Below, piece after piece: positions 9,501-17,371 of a stretch of DNA of 64,000 nucleotides (position 1 is the stretch's first letter; each line of letters begins with the position of its first letter). The stretch is taken from assembly GCA_010092695.1 (NCBI GenBank), contig JAADJJ010000001.1, positions 3,224,001 to 3,288,000 on the forward strand, given 5' to 3'. The translations under genes were made by a program, and so were the position numbers. The notes under the pieces were generated by a model. It was not told the origin of the DNA. It ran no database searches and saw only the letters and a list, made by a program, of their open reading frames with translations. This DNA comes from Enterobacteriaceae bacterium 4M9 (lineage in GTDB: Bacteria > Pseudomonadota > Gammaproteobacteria > Enterobacterales > Enterobacteriaceae).

Positions 9501-10493
9501 CTTGATGCGCGCGACTGGCAAAACGGCACTTTCGTAGCTCCCACACTCATTGAGCTGGAATGCTTTGACGAGCTTAAGCGTGAGGTCTTTGGCCCGGTGC
9601 TGCACGTGGTGCGCTACCGCCGTGAAAACCTGAACGCGCTGGTTAAGCAGATTAACGACGCAGGCTATGGTCTGACGCTCGGCGTACACACCCGCATTGA
9701 TGAAACTATCGCTCAGGTCACCGGTCAGGCGCACGTGGGTAACCTCTACGTGAACCGTAATATGGTCGGTGCCGTGGTTGGCGTGCAGCCGTTTGGCGGC
9801 GAGGGATTGTCCGGAACCGGGCCGAAGGCCGGTGGCCCACTTTATCTGTACCGCCTGTTAAGCCATCGCCCGGAAGGCGCGGTGCAGGTCACCCTGACGC
9901 GCCAGGACGCCGAGAAGCCGGTGGATGCCCAGATGAAGACGGCGCTGCAAAGCGCTCATCAGGCACTGAGCGACTGGGCGCAAAACCGTCCTGAGTTGCA
10001 TGCCTTGTGCCAGGCCTTTGCCGAACGCGCCCAGAGCGGTACGCTGCGTCTGCTGCCTGGCCCTACCGGTGAGCGCAACAGCTATAGCCTGATGCCCCGC
10101 GAGCGCGTACTGTGCGTGGCAGACAACGAGCAGGACGCGCTGACCCAGCTTGCCGCCGTGACCGCCGTTGGCAGCCACGTGCTGTGGCCAGATGCTGACG
10201 TGCAGCGTGAGCTGGCGAAAAAACTACCTGAGGCGGTGAAACAGCACATCGCGCTGGTGAAACCTGACGCGCTGTTCAACCAACCCTTCGATGCCGTGAT
10301 TTATCACGGGCATTCGGATCAGCTGCGCGAACTGTGTGAAAACGTGGCCGCGCGTGACGGTGCGATTGTCACCGTGCAGGGATTCGCCCATGGCGAAACT
10401 AACGTGTTGCTGGAACGGCTTTATGTTGAGCGATCGCTCAGTGTGAACACGGCAGCAGCAGGAGGTAACGCCAGCCTGATGACAATCGGCTAA
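6531..10493 (+). CDS. putA: PutA, trifunctional proline dehydrogenase / P5C dehydrogenase / repressor
   Basis: 1320 residues from the ATG of MGTTTMGVKL, exactly the E. coli length; an upstream in-frame start would add 21 unrelated residues. Order: ribbon-helix-helix DNA-binding domain (about 1-50), FAD proline dehydrogenase barrel (about 260-610), NAD-dependent glutamate semialdehyde dehydrogenase (about 650-1120, with the catalytic Cys in GQRCSALRVL and FTGSTEV), and a C-terminal domain. It oxidises proline to glutamate at the membrane and, when proline is absent, represses putP and putA through the GTTGCA sites upstream. Confidence 0.98.
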   Translation: MGTTTMGVKLDEATRERIKTAASRIDRTPHWLIKQAIFNYLERLENNETLPELPALLSGAANESDESAPLTEETAQPFLDFAEQILPQSVSRAAITAAWRRAETDAVPMILEQARLPADVAERTHKLAHQLADKLRNQKTASGRAGMVQGLLQEFSLSSQEGVALMCLAEALLRIPDKATRDALIRDKISNGNWQSHIGRSPSLFVNAATWGLLFTGRLVSTHNEANLSRSLNRIIGKSGEPLIRKGVDMAMRLMGEQFVTGETIAEALANARKLEDKGFRYSYDMLGEAALTAADAQAYMVSYQQAIHAIGKASNGRGIYEGPGISIKLSALHPRYSRAQYDRVMDELYPRLKSLTLLARQYDVGINIDAEEADRLEISLDLLEKLCFEPELAGWNGIGFVIQAYMKRCPFVIDSLIDLATRSRRRLMIRLVKGAYWDSEIKRAQVEGLEGYPVYTRKVYTDISYLACAKKLLSVPNLIYPQFATHNAHSLAAIYQLAGQNYYPGQYEFQCLHGMGEPLYEQVVGKIADGKLNRPCRIYAPVGTHETLLAYLVRRLLENGANTSFVNRIADATLPIDELVADPVEAVEKMAAREGMLGLPHPKIPLPRELYGSDRANSAGLDLANEHRLASLSSALLNSASQKWLALPQLEEAVSEGNMEPVVNPADPTDIVGFVREASEAEITRALDSAVNQAPIWFATPPAERAAVLDRAAVLMEDQTQTLIGILVREAGKTFSNAIAEVREAVDFLRYYACQVRHDFANETHRPLGPVVCISPWNFPLAIFTGQIAAALAAGNCVLAKPAEQTPLIAAQGISILLEAGVPPGVVQLLPGRGETVGARLTGDERVRGVMFTGSTEVATLLQRNIASRLDAQGRPTPLIAETGGLNAMIVDSSALTEQVVIDVLSSAFDSAGQRCSALRVLCVQEEVAEHTLKMLKGAMAECRMGNPGRLTTDIGPVIDLEARDNIERHIQTLRAKGRHVFQAAMENSLDARDWQNGTFVAPTLIELECFDELKREVFGPVLHVVRYRRENLNALVKQINDAGYGLTLGVHTRIDETIAQVTGQAHVGNLYVNRNMVGAVVGVQPFGGEGLSGTGPKAGGPLYLYRLLSHRPEGAVQVTLTRQDAEKPVDAQMKTALQSAHQALSDWAQNRPELHALCQAFAERAQSGTLRLLPGPTGERNSYSLMPRERVLCVADNEQDALTQLAAVTAVGSHVLWPDADVQRELAKKLPEAVKQHIALVKPDALFNQPFDAVIYHGHSDQLRELCENVAARDGAIVTVQGFAHGETNVLLERLYVERSLSVNTAAAGGNASLMTIG

Positions 10494-10510
10494 GGCTTCG
10501 TTACAGTGAG

Positions 10511-10537
10511 AAGGCTCCTGCATCAGGAGCCTTTTTT
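10511..10537 (+). terminator. putA terminator
   Basis: AAGGCTCCTG / CAGGAGCC stem with a CAT loop followed by six T residues, 17 bases after the putA stop. Confidence 0.88.
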
Positions 10538-10549
10538 CAAAGGAGCGTT

Positions 10550-10945
10550 ATGAAATTTACCTTGCCTGTTATTGCTGGCCTCCTGCTGACGCAAACTGCG
10601 CTGGCGGCTGAGTGCAGCAACGCCCAAACCCAGCAGGAAATGAACACCTGCGCCGCTGCGGAATACCAGAAAGCGGACCAACAACTCAATGAAACCTATC
10701 AGGCCATGCTCAAACGAGCGAACCCCGCGCAGCGTGAATTACTCACTCAGGCTGAACAGGCGTGGATAAAAGTGCGCGATGCCGACTGCAAATTTGTCAG
10801 TTCCGGTGCCGAAGGCGGGAGCGCTGAAACGCTGGTACACAGCCAGTGCCTGACCGATAAGACCCGCGAACGTAGCAATTTTTTAAGCTCACTTGAGCAA
10901 TGTGATGAAGGCGACCTCAGCTGCCCGTTACCGCCGGAAAATTAA
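10550..10945 (+). CDS. LprI/DUF1311-like secreted protein
   Basis: 131 residues with a clear Sec signal peptide (cleavage about ALAA-EC near residue 20). The mature part shows the LprI-type pattern: C-S-N-A-Q-T-Q-Q-E-M-N-T-C, a helical lysine/glutamine-rich section, then AWIKVRDADC and a further conserved Cys, implying disulphides in the periplasm. Members of this family include lysozyme inhibitors, but no activity can be assigned here. It starts 12 bases after the putA terminator with its own AAAGGAG ribosome site, and ends in a 4-base convergent overlap with rutR. Confidence 0.8.
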   Translation: MKFTLPVIAGLLLTQTALAAECSNAQTQQEMNTCAAAEYQKADQQLNETYQAMLKRANPAQRELLTQAEQAWIKVRDADCKFVSSGAEGGSAETLVHSQCLTDKTRERSNFLSSLEQCDEGDLSCPLPPEN

Positions 10946-11574
10946 CGCGGGCGTATGCCCTCAAGAATAATGCGCTGAACATTTTCCACGGCCTGATGGA
11001 AAAAGGCTTCGTCCTGTAACGTCTGGCCGCAAACGGCCTCAATTTGCGTTGAAAAATCGGCGTAGTGCTGCGTCGTCGCCCAGATAGTGAAAATAAGGTG
11101 ATGCGGATCCCTTGCTGCAAGTTTACCCGCCGCAACCCAGCTGCGGATAATGGCCGATTTTTCTTCCACCAGTTGACGCAAATCCCCTTCGAGCAGCGTT
11201 TTTAACAACGGAGCCCCTTGCAGCATTTCAAGGCAAAACAGCCTCGATGCCTGCGGATAGTCGCGTGATACCGCCATTTTAAGGCCAATATAATCGCCAA
11301 TGGCCGCCAGCGGCTCCAGATCGTGACGAAATGCCCGCAGGGGAGCCAGCCAGATGTCCAGCAGGTCCTGCAACACCGCAACATACAGCGCCTCTTTGGA
11401 AGGAAAATAGTAAAGCAGATTGGTTTTAGACACGCCTGCCTTTTCAGCCAGCTTATCGAGGGTCGCGCCATGCAGCCCAACGCGAGAAAAAATATCCAGA
11501 CCCGCACTGAGTATTGCCGCCTTTTTTGCCGCGCCTGTCTTCGCGCGCCGCCCGCCTGTCACTGCGCCTGCCAC
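10942..11574 (-). CDS. rutR: RutR, TetR-family pyrimidine/arginine regulator
   Basis: About 210 residues when read from the GTG at 11574 (RBS GGAG upstream); this start aligns with the E. coli N-terminus, while the longer frame from 11655 adds an unlikely extension. The helix-turn-helix (GVSKTNLLYYFPSKEALY) and the C-terminal ligand domain (RDYPQASRLFC, IWATTQHYADF, NVQRIILEGIRPR) are nearly identical in pattern to RutR, which senses uracil and represses rutABCDEFG. The rut operon, normally next to it, is absent here: ymdF follows directly. RutR has other targets (for example carAB), which may explain its retention. Confidence 0.93.
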   Translation of the reverse strand: MAGAVTGGRRAKTGAAKKAAILSAGLDIFSRVGLHGATLDKLAEKAGVSKTNLLYYFPSKEALYVAVLQDLLDIWLAPLRAFRHDLEPLAAIGDYIGLKMAVSRDYPQASRLFCLEMLQGAPLLKTLLEGDLRQLVEEKSAIIRSWVAAGKLAARDPHHLIFTIWATTQHYADFSTQIEAVCGQTLQDEAFFHQAVENVQRIILEGIRPR

Positions 11575-11655
11575 TATGCGTCCACTCCGTATCACACCGA
11601 ATTGCAGGATAACAAATGGTGCTACACAGCTAAAGGCAGCGGGCGATGCAGACAT

Positions 11656-11682
11656 AAAAAAACCGCCGGGAGATCCCGGCGG
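11656..11682 (-). terminator. ymdF terminator
   Basis: CCGCCGGG / CCCGGCGG hairpin around AGAT (11663-11682) with a run of A on its left, which is a T-run for leftward transcription coming from ymdF. Confidence 0.85.
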
Positions 11683-11741
11683 CAGGGAGTGAAGCGGTCA
11701 CAGCGCTTGCGCGCACGAACCCGTCTTCCCGTCACAATTCA

Positions 11742-11918
11742 TCAGCTACCGCTGCGTGAACCGTGGCTGTTCTTGCCCCCTTTCTTACCTGCTTCAGACG
11801 CACGTTGCGGGTCATTTTTAAAGTTCCCGCCGCTTTGCTGACCACCTTTGCGCCCTGCTGATGACGCTCTTTCACGATCTTCTGCGAAATTACCTGAACC
11901 ACCACGATGATTTGCCAT
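11742..11918 (-). CDS. ymdF: YmdF, KGG/con-10-type general stress protein
   Basis: 58 residues, found by reading the minus strand from the ATG at 11918, which has a strong GGAGGTC Shine-Dalgarno. The sequence is made of Gly/Ser/Lys-rich KGG repeats (ASSAGRKGGQ, ASEAGKKGGK), as in E. coli YmdF and the stress proteins YciG and con-10. The family is linked to general stress and stationary phase; no enzyme activity is known. It occupies its usual place next to wrbA. Confidence 0.9.
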   Translation of the reverse strand: MANHRGGSGNFAEDRERASSAGRKGGQQSGGNFKNDPQRASEAGKKGGKNSHGSRSGS

Positions 11919-12310
11919 CTTGACCTCCAGAGTCGAGAATTGTTTAACATCACTTATTCAGTAACTGCAGATACTCTCAGTTCACGGCCAGCACTGATGC
12001 TGGTGTTTTCCGCGTAGACTTAAGCGTAGATCAGCACGTCAATATGGCAAAAAAATAGTAACACTTTGCAACATTCTGAGCGGATTCAGCAATATTTTGT
12101 TCCAGATAGTGCCATAACGTTCTCTTATGTCCGGCAAAAATCGGTGGCAAAAAAATGTGTCCTGATGCGACAAAATACCGTCTAACGCAGCGGCTTGCGG
12201 TAAATCATGGAAACGCGGCTCAGGTTTGCACTCTCGCCGCTACGGCGTATCTTTAAGTAAGTGAAGTCAAAAAAACTGTTCTCAATGACTCAAACGAGGA
12301 GTATGGATAT
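11919..12310. other. intergenic region between ymdF and wrbA
   Basis: Divergent promoter region of about 390 bases. In E. coli-type genomes that carry it, the rut operon lies near this point; no rut remnants are recognisable. The wrbA start is preceded by GAGGAG. I see no further gene or RNA that I can support. Confidence 0.5.
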
Positions 12311-12907
12311 ATGGCAAAGGTACTGGTGCTCTATTATTCCATGTACGGACACATTGAAACGATGGCGCAGGCCATAGCAGAAGGGGCAAAAAAGGTGAGC
12401 GGCGTGGAGGTGACGGTTAAACGCGTCCCGGAAACCATGCCCGCAGAGGTGTTTGAGAAAGCCGGAGGCAAGAAGCAGGACACCCCCACGGCGACACCAG
12501 CGGAACTGGCAGATTATGATGCCATCATCTTCGGTACACCTACTCGTTTTGGCAACATGGCCGGGCAGATGCGTACTTTCCTGGACCAGACCGGTGGGCT
12601 GTGGGCCTCCGGTGCGCTCTATGGCAAGCTGGCGAGCGTTTTCAGTTCCACCGGCACCGGCGGCGGCCAGGAGCACACTATCTCCTCCACCTGGACCACC
12701 CTTGCCCACCACGGCATGATAATCGTGCCTATCGGCTACGGCGCTAAAGAGTTGTTTGACGTTTCCCACGTGCGCGGTGGTACGCCTTACGGCGCAACAA
12801 CCATTGCCGGTGGCGACGGTTCGCGCCAGCCGAGTGAAGAGGAGCTGGCCATTGCACGCTACCAGGGCGAATACGTCGCCGGGCTGGCAGTAAAATTTAA
12901 AGGCTAA
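12311..12907 (+). CDS. wrbA: WrbA, NAD(P)H:quinone oxidoreductase
   Basis: 198 residues, flavodoxin-like fold. The FMN phosphate loop (YYSMYGHIETMA, residues 8-19), the TPTRFGNM segment near residue 77 and the STGTGGGQEHT loop are all conserved. WrbA forms an FMN tetramer that reduces quinones by two electrons and protects against oxidative stress; in E. coli it is RpoS dependent. It is followed 19 bases later by yccJ, as in E. coli. Confidence 0.97.
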   Translation: MAKVLVLYYSMYGHIETMAQAIAEGAKKVSGVEVTVKRVPETMPAEVFEKAGGKKQDTPTATPAELADYDAIIFGTPTRFGNMAGQMRTFLDQTGGLWASGALYGKLASVFSSTGTGGGQEHTISSTWTTLAHHGMIIVPIGYGAKELFDVSHVRGGTPYGATTIAGGDGSRQPSEEELAIARYQGEYVAGLAVKFKG

Positions 12908-12926
12908 AATTTACAGGAGAATAATG

Positions 12927-13154
12927 ATGCCAAATCAACAGTCAAAGGCACATCGCGTCGGTGAGTGGGCGTCTTTACGCAATACGTCGCCGGAAATTGC
13001 CGAGGCCATTTTTGAAGTGGCTAATTATGACGAAAAAGAAGCCGAACGAATCTGGGAAGATGGCAGCGATGACGTACTCGAACGCGCCTTTCAGAAAACC
13101 GATAAAGATGAACTGTTCTGGGGCGAGCAGACCATAGAGCGTAAAAACGTCTGA
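12927..13154 (+). CDS. yccJ: YccJ, small conserved enterobacterial protein
   Basis: 75 residues from the second of two adjacent ATGs (start MPNQQSKAH), which matches the E. coli length; an AGGAG ribosome site precedes both. The protein is acidic, with the conserved HRVGEWASLRNTSPEIAEAIFEVA and LFWGEQTIERKNV blocks. Its function is unknown; it is co-transcribed with wrbA. Confidence 0.93.
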   Translation: MPNQQSKAHRVGEWASLRNTSPEIAEAIFEVANYDEKEAERIWEDGSDDVLERAFQKTDKDELFWGEQTIERKNV

Positions 13155-13161
13155 CGCACCC

Positions 13162-13187
13162 GGCGTCCCCGGCTTACCGGGGACGCC
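13162..13187. terminator. intergenic hairpin between yccJ and agp
   Basis: Perfect 11-base inverted repeat GGCGTCCCCGG / CCGGGGACGCC with a CTTA loop between two convergent genes. No strong T-run on either side, so it may act as a barrier or a weak bidirectional terminator. Confidence 0.6.
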
Positions 13188-13195
13188 ACTTGCGC

Positions 13196-14446
13196 TTAAC
13201 GTACCGCGTCGCGCATCACCTGTTCAAACTTATCCATCGGGCAGAAGCCGTTCGCATCGGTCGGGCAACCCGCTAACTCCAGCGTCACACGCTGCGGCGG
13301 GGTTTGCAGCGACAGCACATCGGCATTACGCAGCTGCTCGCTGCTCTGATAAAGATATTCCACCTTCATCAACTCACGGTTACCTTTAGTATCGTGCCAG
13401 CGCTCAAACATAATTTTGCCGCCGATAGGCGTGCGCTCGTTCTGGTTATGTAATGTGTAGGGCTTAAAGTCCAGCGCGGTAAGCAGTGACGCAATGTTGG
13501 AATCATGCCCCACCAGCAACGTTACCTTCGGTCCTTTCATCCCCTGTTCCACCAGCGCATTATTGATGTATTTCACCAGCGGAGCCGCCACGTTGCGCGC
13601 CACTTCTGGCGAGGTGAACAGCGTGTCCTGATAGCCGTTTTTCAGCTTTGACAGCAACTGCCACTGCTTATCACTTTTGATTTCACCCCAGGCAACCTGG
13701 TCAAGCGGGAAGCCTTCGTAATACTGAAGCGTGAACGCATCCACCAGCGAGTTCCCCACCTTCAGCGGTCCCTTTACGCCCGGCTCTTCGTTCAGGTTAG
13801 CGCTAAAGGTGTCTTTAGCGCTGGTCAGGTCGCATTGCGGCTTGTCTTTACATACCGGTGCCTGTTGGTAGTCCGCCACTTCTTCGAGCAGTTTATAGCT
13901 CTCATCAAGCTGCTCGCTCTGACGCTGTTTTTCCATTGCCTGTACGGCCGCCTGACTGAACGCCGCATCACCATTGGTAATAGAAGGGTTAAACGTGGGG
14001 TCCATTGTCCCCATCTTTTCCTGATGGTGTACCGGAATGTCACAGCCCGGGAATGCGCCGTTAATGAAGAACTGCGCGGTTGCCACCGTGCGTTGCAAAC
14101 TGTTGGCGTAGGCATAAACGGCGTCTGGCGTCGGGCACTCTCCTACCTTCACCAGCCCCTGCTGTGCCAGCCACTCGCGCATGTAACGTCCCATGTAAAC
14201 TTCCAGCACGCCGCCTTTGGTGGTGAGCTGCCCGCCGGGTACTTCCCACTGCGGCCAGCTACGCGGTGTGGCCTGCTCAAGCACGCTACCGTTGTTGGCA
14301 AGCGGGGCGCGCAGGTTGTGGCGGCTCATTAACAGAACCTGCTGGAGCGCATAGCCTTCTGGCGCATCCTGCGCCTGCTCTGCGGCGAACAGCGTTGGGC
14401 TTAACAACGCAGCGGATATCAGCGTGGCGACTTGCAATATCTTCAT
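13196..14446 (-). CDS. agp: Agp, periplasmic glucose-1-phosphatase
   Basis: 416 residues with a Sec signal peptide ending near LFAAE. It is a histidine acid phosphatase: the catalytic SRHNLRAPL motif (RHxxRxP) is near residue 42 and the proton-donor VGHDSNIASLL (HD) motif near residue 315. Agp releases glucose from glucose-1-phosphate in the periplasm. It is transcribed convergently to wrbA-yccJ, as in E. coli. The genes beyond its 5' end differ from E. coli. Confidence 0.96.
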   Translation of the reverse strand: MKILQVATLISAALLSPTLFAAEQAQDAPEGYALQQVLLMSRHNLRAPLANNGSVLEQATPRSWPQWEVPGGQLTTKGGVLEVYMGRYMREWLAQQGLVKVGECPTPDAVYAYANSLQRTVATAQFFINGAFPGCDIPVHHQEKMGTMDPTFNPSITNGDAAFSQAAVQAMEKQRQSEQLDESYKLLEEVADYQQAPVCKDKPQCDLTSAKDTFSANLNEEPGVKGPLKVGNSLVDAFTLQYYEGFPLDQVAWGEIKSDKQWQLLSKLKNGYQDTLFTSPEVARNVAAPLVKYINNALVEQGMKGPKVTLLVGHDSNIASLLTALDFKPYTLHNQNERTPIGGKIMFERWHDTKGNRELMKVEYLYQSSEQLRNADVLSLQTPPQRVTLELAGCPTDANGFCPMDKFEQVMRDAVR

Positions 14447-14570
14447 CTCTCGGTCTCCTTAACCGGCTTTTTCAGGCAAGGAAGTGTGCCAGAAATAGCG
14501 CAAAGCGCTTTTGCTGTATCTCGCAAAAACGGGAATTAACCTACTGAAGAGACGACGATTGTGGCAGGAA

Positions 14571-14591
14571 AACGGGCCGTGATGGCCCGTT
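14571..14591 (-). terminator. terminator of the YbdG-like gene
   Basis: AACGGGCC / GGCCCGTT stem with a GTGAT loop, directly downstream of the stop of the minus-strand channel gene. Confidence 0.7.
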
Positions 14592-14599
14592 GTATCGCG

Positions 14600-15847
14600 T
14601 TATTCTGCGCGTGGTTGCAACAGCGCGGCGACGGCGCGCACGTCATTACCGCTTGGCGACTGATGTATGCGCAGACCAAACTCATCAATCACGGCAAAAA
14701 TATGATCGAAGATATCAGCCTGGATAGACTCGTACTCAAGCCAGACAACGGTGTTGGTGAAGGCATAGATTTCCAGCGGTAGCCCGGTGTCGGTCGGCTC
14801 AAGCTGGCGCACCATCAGCGTCATGTCTTTACGAATGCGCGGGTGATGCGTGAGGTAAGCATTCAGATAGGCGCGGAAGGTGCCAAGGTTAGTCATACGC
14901 CGCGCATTCAGCACTGAGCCTTCTTCTGCTGTGCTGTTCCATTCGCCTAACTCCTGGCTTTTGGCATCAAGATACGGGCGCAACAGACGGCTTTTGCGCA
15001 ACCGAGCCTCGTCATCTTCCGACAAAAAATGCACGCTGGTGGTATCAATACGAATACTGCGCTTGATGCGTCGCCCACCGGACTGGGACATACCGCTCCA
15101 GTTTTTAAACGCATCGGACACCAGCGCCCAGGTGGGAATGGTGGTGATGGTGTTATCCCAGTTTTTCACTTTAACGGTGGTGAGACCAATATCAATCACC
15201 GCACCGTCGGCCCCGTATTTGGTCATTTCCAGCCAGTCACCGAGCTTGAGCATGTTGTTGGCAGAAAGCTGAATGCCGGCCACCAGCCCAAGAATCGGGT
15301 CTTTAAACACCAACATCAGCACGGCGGCCATCGCGCCAAGGCCGCTTATCAGAATGGCCGGTGATTTGCCGATGAGCAGCGAAATAATCAGGATGCCAGT
15401 CACTATCGCAGCCAGCAGTTTCACGCCCTGGAAAATGCCGCGCAGCGGCAGTTGCGCCGTTGCAGAAAAGCGGTGTGCGAATTTGAGCGCAATATCCAGC
15501 AGGGAAAACAGCGCCAGCAGCGTGTAAATCATTATCCACAGCTGGGCGCACAGGGAGAGGATTTCTCCGGCTTCGCTGCGGCGCAGCCACAGCAGCGACT
15601 GCGCGTTCACAATCACCCCCTGGAGAATAAACGCCAGGCGATGAAATAATTTATTTTCGGTAATAACCTGTAACCAAATCTTATTACTGGCCTTCGCTCG
15701 CCTTTCAAAAAAGCGCAATACCAGTCCGTGGAGAACCAGATGGACGACAATCGCCGTCACCAGGATAATTCCCAGCACGATAATAAGTGAAGTGGTTTGG
15801 TTTAACGTGACTCCATATTTCTGAGCAAAGACATTTAATTCCTGCAT
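14600..15847 (-). CDS. YbdG-type MscS-family mechanosensitive channel
   Basis: 415 residues, the same length as E. coli YbdG and similar throughout. Five or so membrane segments precede the MscS pore-lining region (GKSPAILISGLGAMAAVLMLVFKDPILG, about residues 165-192) and the beta domain (GDWLEMTKYGADGAVIDIGLTTVKV...IPTW). Such channels release solutes on osmotic down-shock; YbdG has a modest role in E. coli. In E. coli ybdG is elsewhere in the genome, so this is either a relocated gene or a paralogue. Confidence 0.9.
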   Translation of the reverse strand: MQELNVFAQKYGVTLNQTTSLIIVLGIILVTAIVVHLVLHGLVLRFFERRAKASNKIWLQVITENKLFHRLAFILQGVIVNAQSLLWLRRSEAGEILSLCAQLWIMIYTLLALFSLLDIALKFAHRFSATAQLPLRGIFQGVKLLAAIVTGILIISLLIGKSPAILISGLGAMAAVLMLVFKDPILGLVAGIQLSANNMLKLGDWLEMTKYGADGAVIDIGLTTVKVKNWDNTITTIPTWALVSDAFKNWSGMSQSGGRRIKRSIRIDTTSVHFLSEDDEARLRKSRLLRPYLDAKSQELGEWNSTAEEGSVLNARRMTNLGTFRAYLNAYLTHHPRIRKDMTLMVRQLEPTDTGLPLEIYAFTNTVVWLEYESIQADIFDHIFAVIDEFGLRIHQSPSGNDVRAVAALLQPRAE

Positions 15848-16087
15848 TACTACTCCTTATAAATTACGCCTTAATATCATGCCCTTTATATATAAAGCTT
15901 GCAAATCTGCGGCGTACCTCCTCAAATGTGTCAGAAAATAAACAGGGTTTACACTGAGCGCTATTTGTTCTGGCTTATGCTTATTCTGCTGCCCTGGGCA
16001 ACAGAGCGCCCGGCACGTTCGGGTAGCGCCAGTCGGCTACGTTCTGTAAAATACGCATTCAACTTGCAACTTAAAGAAGATAGCGTC

Positions 16088-16444
16088 ATGTCGGGTAAGC
16101 ATATTGAGCGTGAAAAGCAAACCATCAAGCGTATGATTGCGCTCTACGCGCGACGCTGCCCGCACGCGCTGGCGGATCCTGCGCACTATCAGGCGCTCAA
16201 TGCCTACGCGCAAAAACGACTTGAGCGCTGTATTTTTGGTGAGGAAAAACCCGCCTGCCGACGCTGCCCGGTGCACTGCTACCAGCCCGCCAGGCGTGAA
16301 GAGATGAAAAGCATCATGCGTTGGGCAGGGCCAGGAATGCTCTGGCGACACCCGCTGCTGACCCTGCATCACCTGATTGACGATCGTCGCCCGGCACCAC
16401 CGCTGCCGGAAAAGTATCAAAAGCGCAAAAAAGAAAACACATAG
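16088..16444 (+). CDS. ygbA: YgbA homologue (nitrous-oxide-stimulated promoter family)
   Basis: 118 residues from the ATG at 16088; this start aligns with E. coli YgbA (MSGKxIEREKxTIKxMIALY). Cysteines in EEKPACRRCPVHCYQPARREEMK suggest a metal or redox site, and MRWAGPGMLWRHP is the family signature. E. coli ygbA is repressed by the nitric-oxide sensor NsrR and has a role in recovery from nitrosative stress. A possible partial NsrR-like sequence lies upstream (around 16050-16070) but is too weak to call. Its position next to a YbdG-like gene is not that of E. coli. Confidence 0.88.
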   Translation: MSGKHIEREKQTIKRMIALYARRCPHALADPAHYQALNAYAQKRLERCIFGEEKPACRRCPVHCYQPARREEMKSIMRWAGPGMLWRHPLLTLHHLIDDRRPAPPLPEKYQKRKKENT

Positions 16445-16647
16445 CGAAACGCGCGCGCTGACGCTTTTGTGCATGCCTGTCGATTGCGTTTTGCCCCATC
16501 ATAAACGCCCTTTTCCGTGTTGACCTTGTCAAACCGTCCTATGCAGCCTGATGAAATACTCGTTGCCACAGGGCCTGACTGAACCCGATTTAACGTGGTC
16601 GCTGAGAAAGAGACAAAAAGCGGTCAAACCGTGTTGCACAAAAAATT

Positions 16648-16668
16648 AAGCCGGGCTTTGCCCGGCTT
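16648..16668 (-). terminator. terminator of the periplasmic repeat protein gene
   Basis: AAGCCGGGC / GCCCGGCTT with a TTT loop, preceded on the plus strand by a run of A, so it terminates leftward transcription. Confidence 0.88.
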
Positions 16669-16688
16669 ATTTGTACAGCAGCGTGAAC

Positions 16689-17081
16689 TTACTCGGTCAC
16701 TTTCGCCTTCAGGTCCTGAGCACCCTGTTTGGTGCTATCCCAGGCTTTCCCGGACTCTTCTTTTGTTGCATTCCAGGCCTTTTCAGAGCCCTGCTTTGTT
16801 TTATCCCAGGCCTTCTCAGAACCTTCTTTGGTTTTGTTCCAGGTTTTCTGGGAGCCTTCGCTCACTTTACTGCTCAGGTCATCGCTCTTGCCTTGCGCAG
16901 CATGTTCAGATTTAAGTTGGAGCTCCTTGCCGCGGTTCTGCTCCTGGTGCAGTTTCTCTTTTGCGGTATCTGCACCTTTGCGCGCCTGGGCAACTGTGTC
17001 GTCACTGGCATGCGTGGTCGTTGCAGCAAAAACCGGAGCAGCAATCAGCAGGGCAGACAATGCGATAATTGTTTTTTTCAT
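16689..17081 (-). CDS. periplasmic Lys/Trp repeat protein, function unknown
   Basis: 130 residues from the ATG at 17081, which has a GAGGG ribosome site; a longer in-frame start is rejected because it would bury the signal peptide. A Sec signal peptide ends near VFAA. The mature chain is hydrophilic and helical. From about residue 80 it consists of four near-repeats of 10-11 residues of the form KTKEGSEKAWD/N (SQKTWNKTKEG, SEKAWDKTKQG, SEKAWNATKEE, SGKAWDSTKQG), like LEA or apolipoprotein-type amphipathic repeats. I do not recognise a characterised homologue; a role in envelope or desiccation stress is only a guess. Confidence 0.8.
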   Translation of the reverse strand: MKKTIIALSALLIAAPVFAATTTHASDDTVAQARKGADTAKEKLHQEQNRGKELQLKSEHAAQGKSDDLSSKVSEGSQKTWNKTKEGSEKAWDKTKQGSEKAWNATKEESGKAWDSTKQGAQDLKAKVTE

Positions 17082-17371
17082 AGTTCCCTCATATGGCATA
17101 GATACATTGTTATCGGTATTAATAATGGCACATTGCGCCACGCCAAACGTTAAGAAAAAACTGTAAATGACCTGCAGCGGGAAATAAGCTGCTGCCAGAC
17201 AAGTAACACCGGTATAATTAATAACCAGGAGAATATATTCTCTTCTGACTAAAAAGGTTGCCACTTACATATTGCAATACCTGCCTGCGTTATCGCCGCA
17301 GCCAACAAGGATAAAATACGTAAAAGGTTCTATATTTCACACTACGCAACTGATGCAGAGAACGCTACAAT

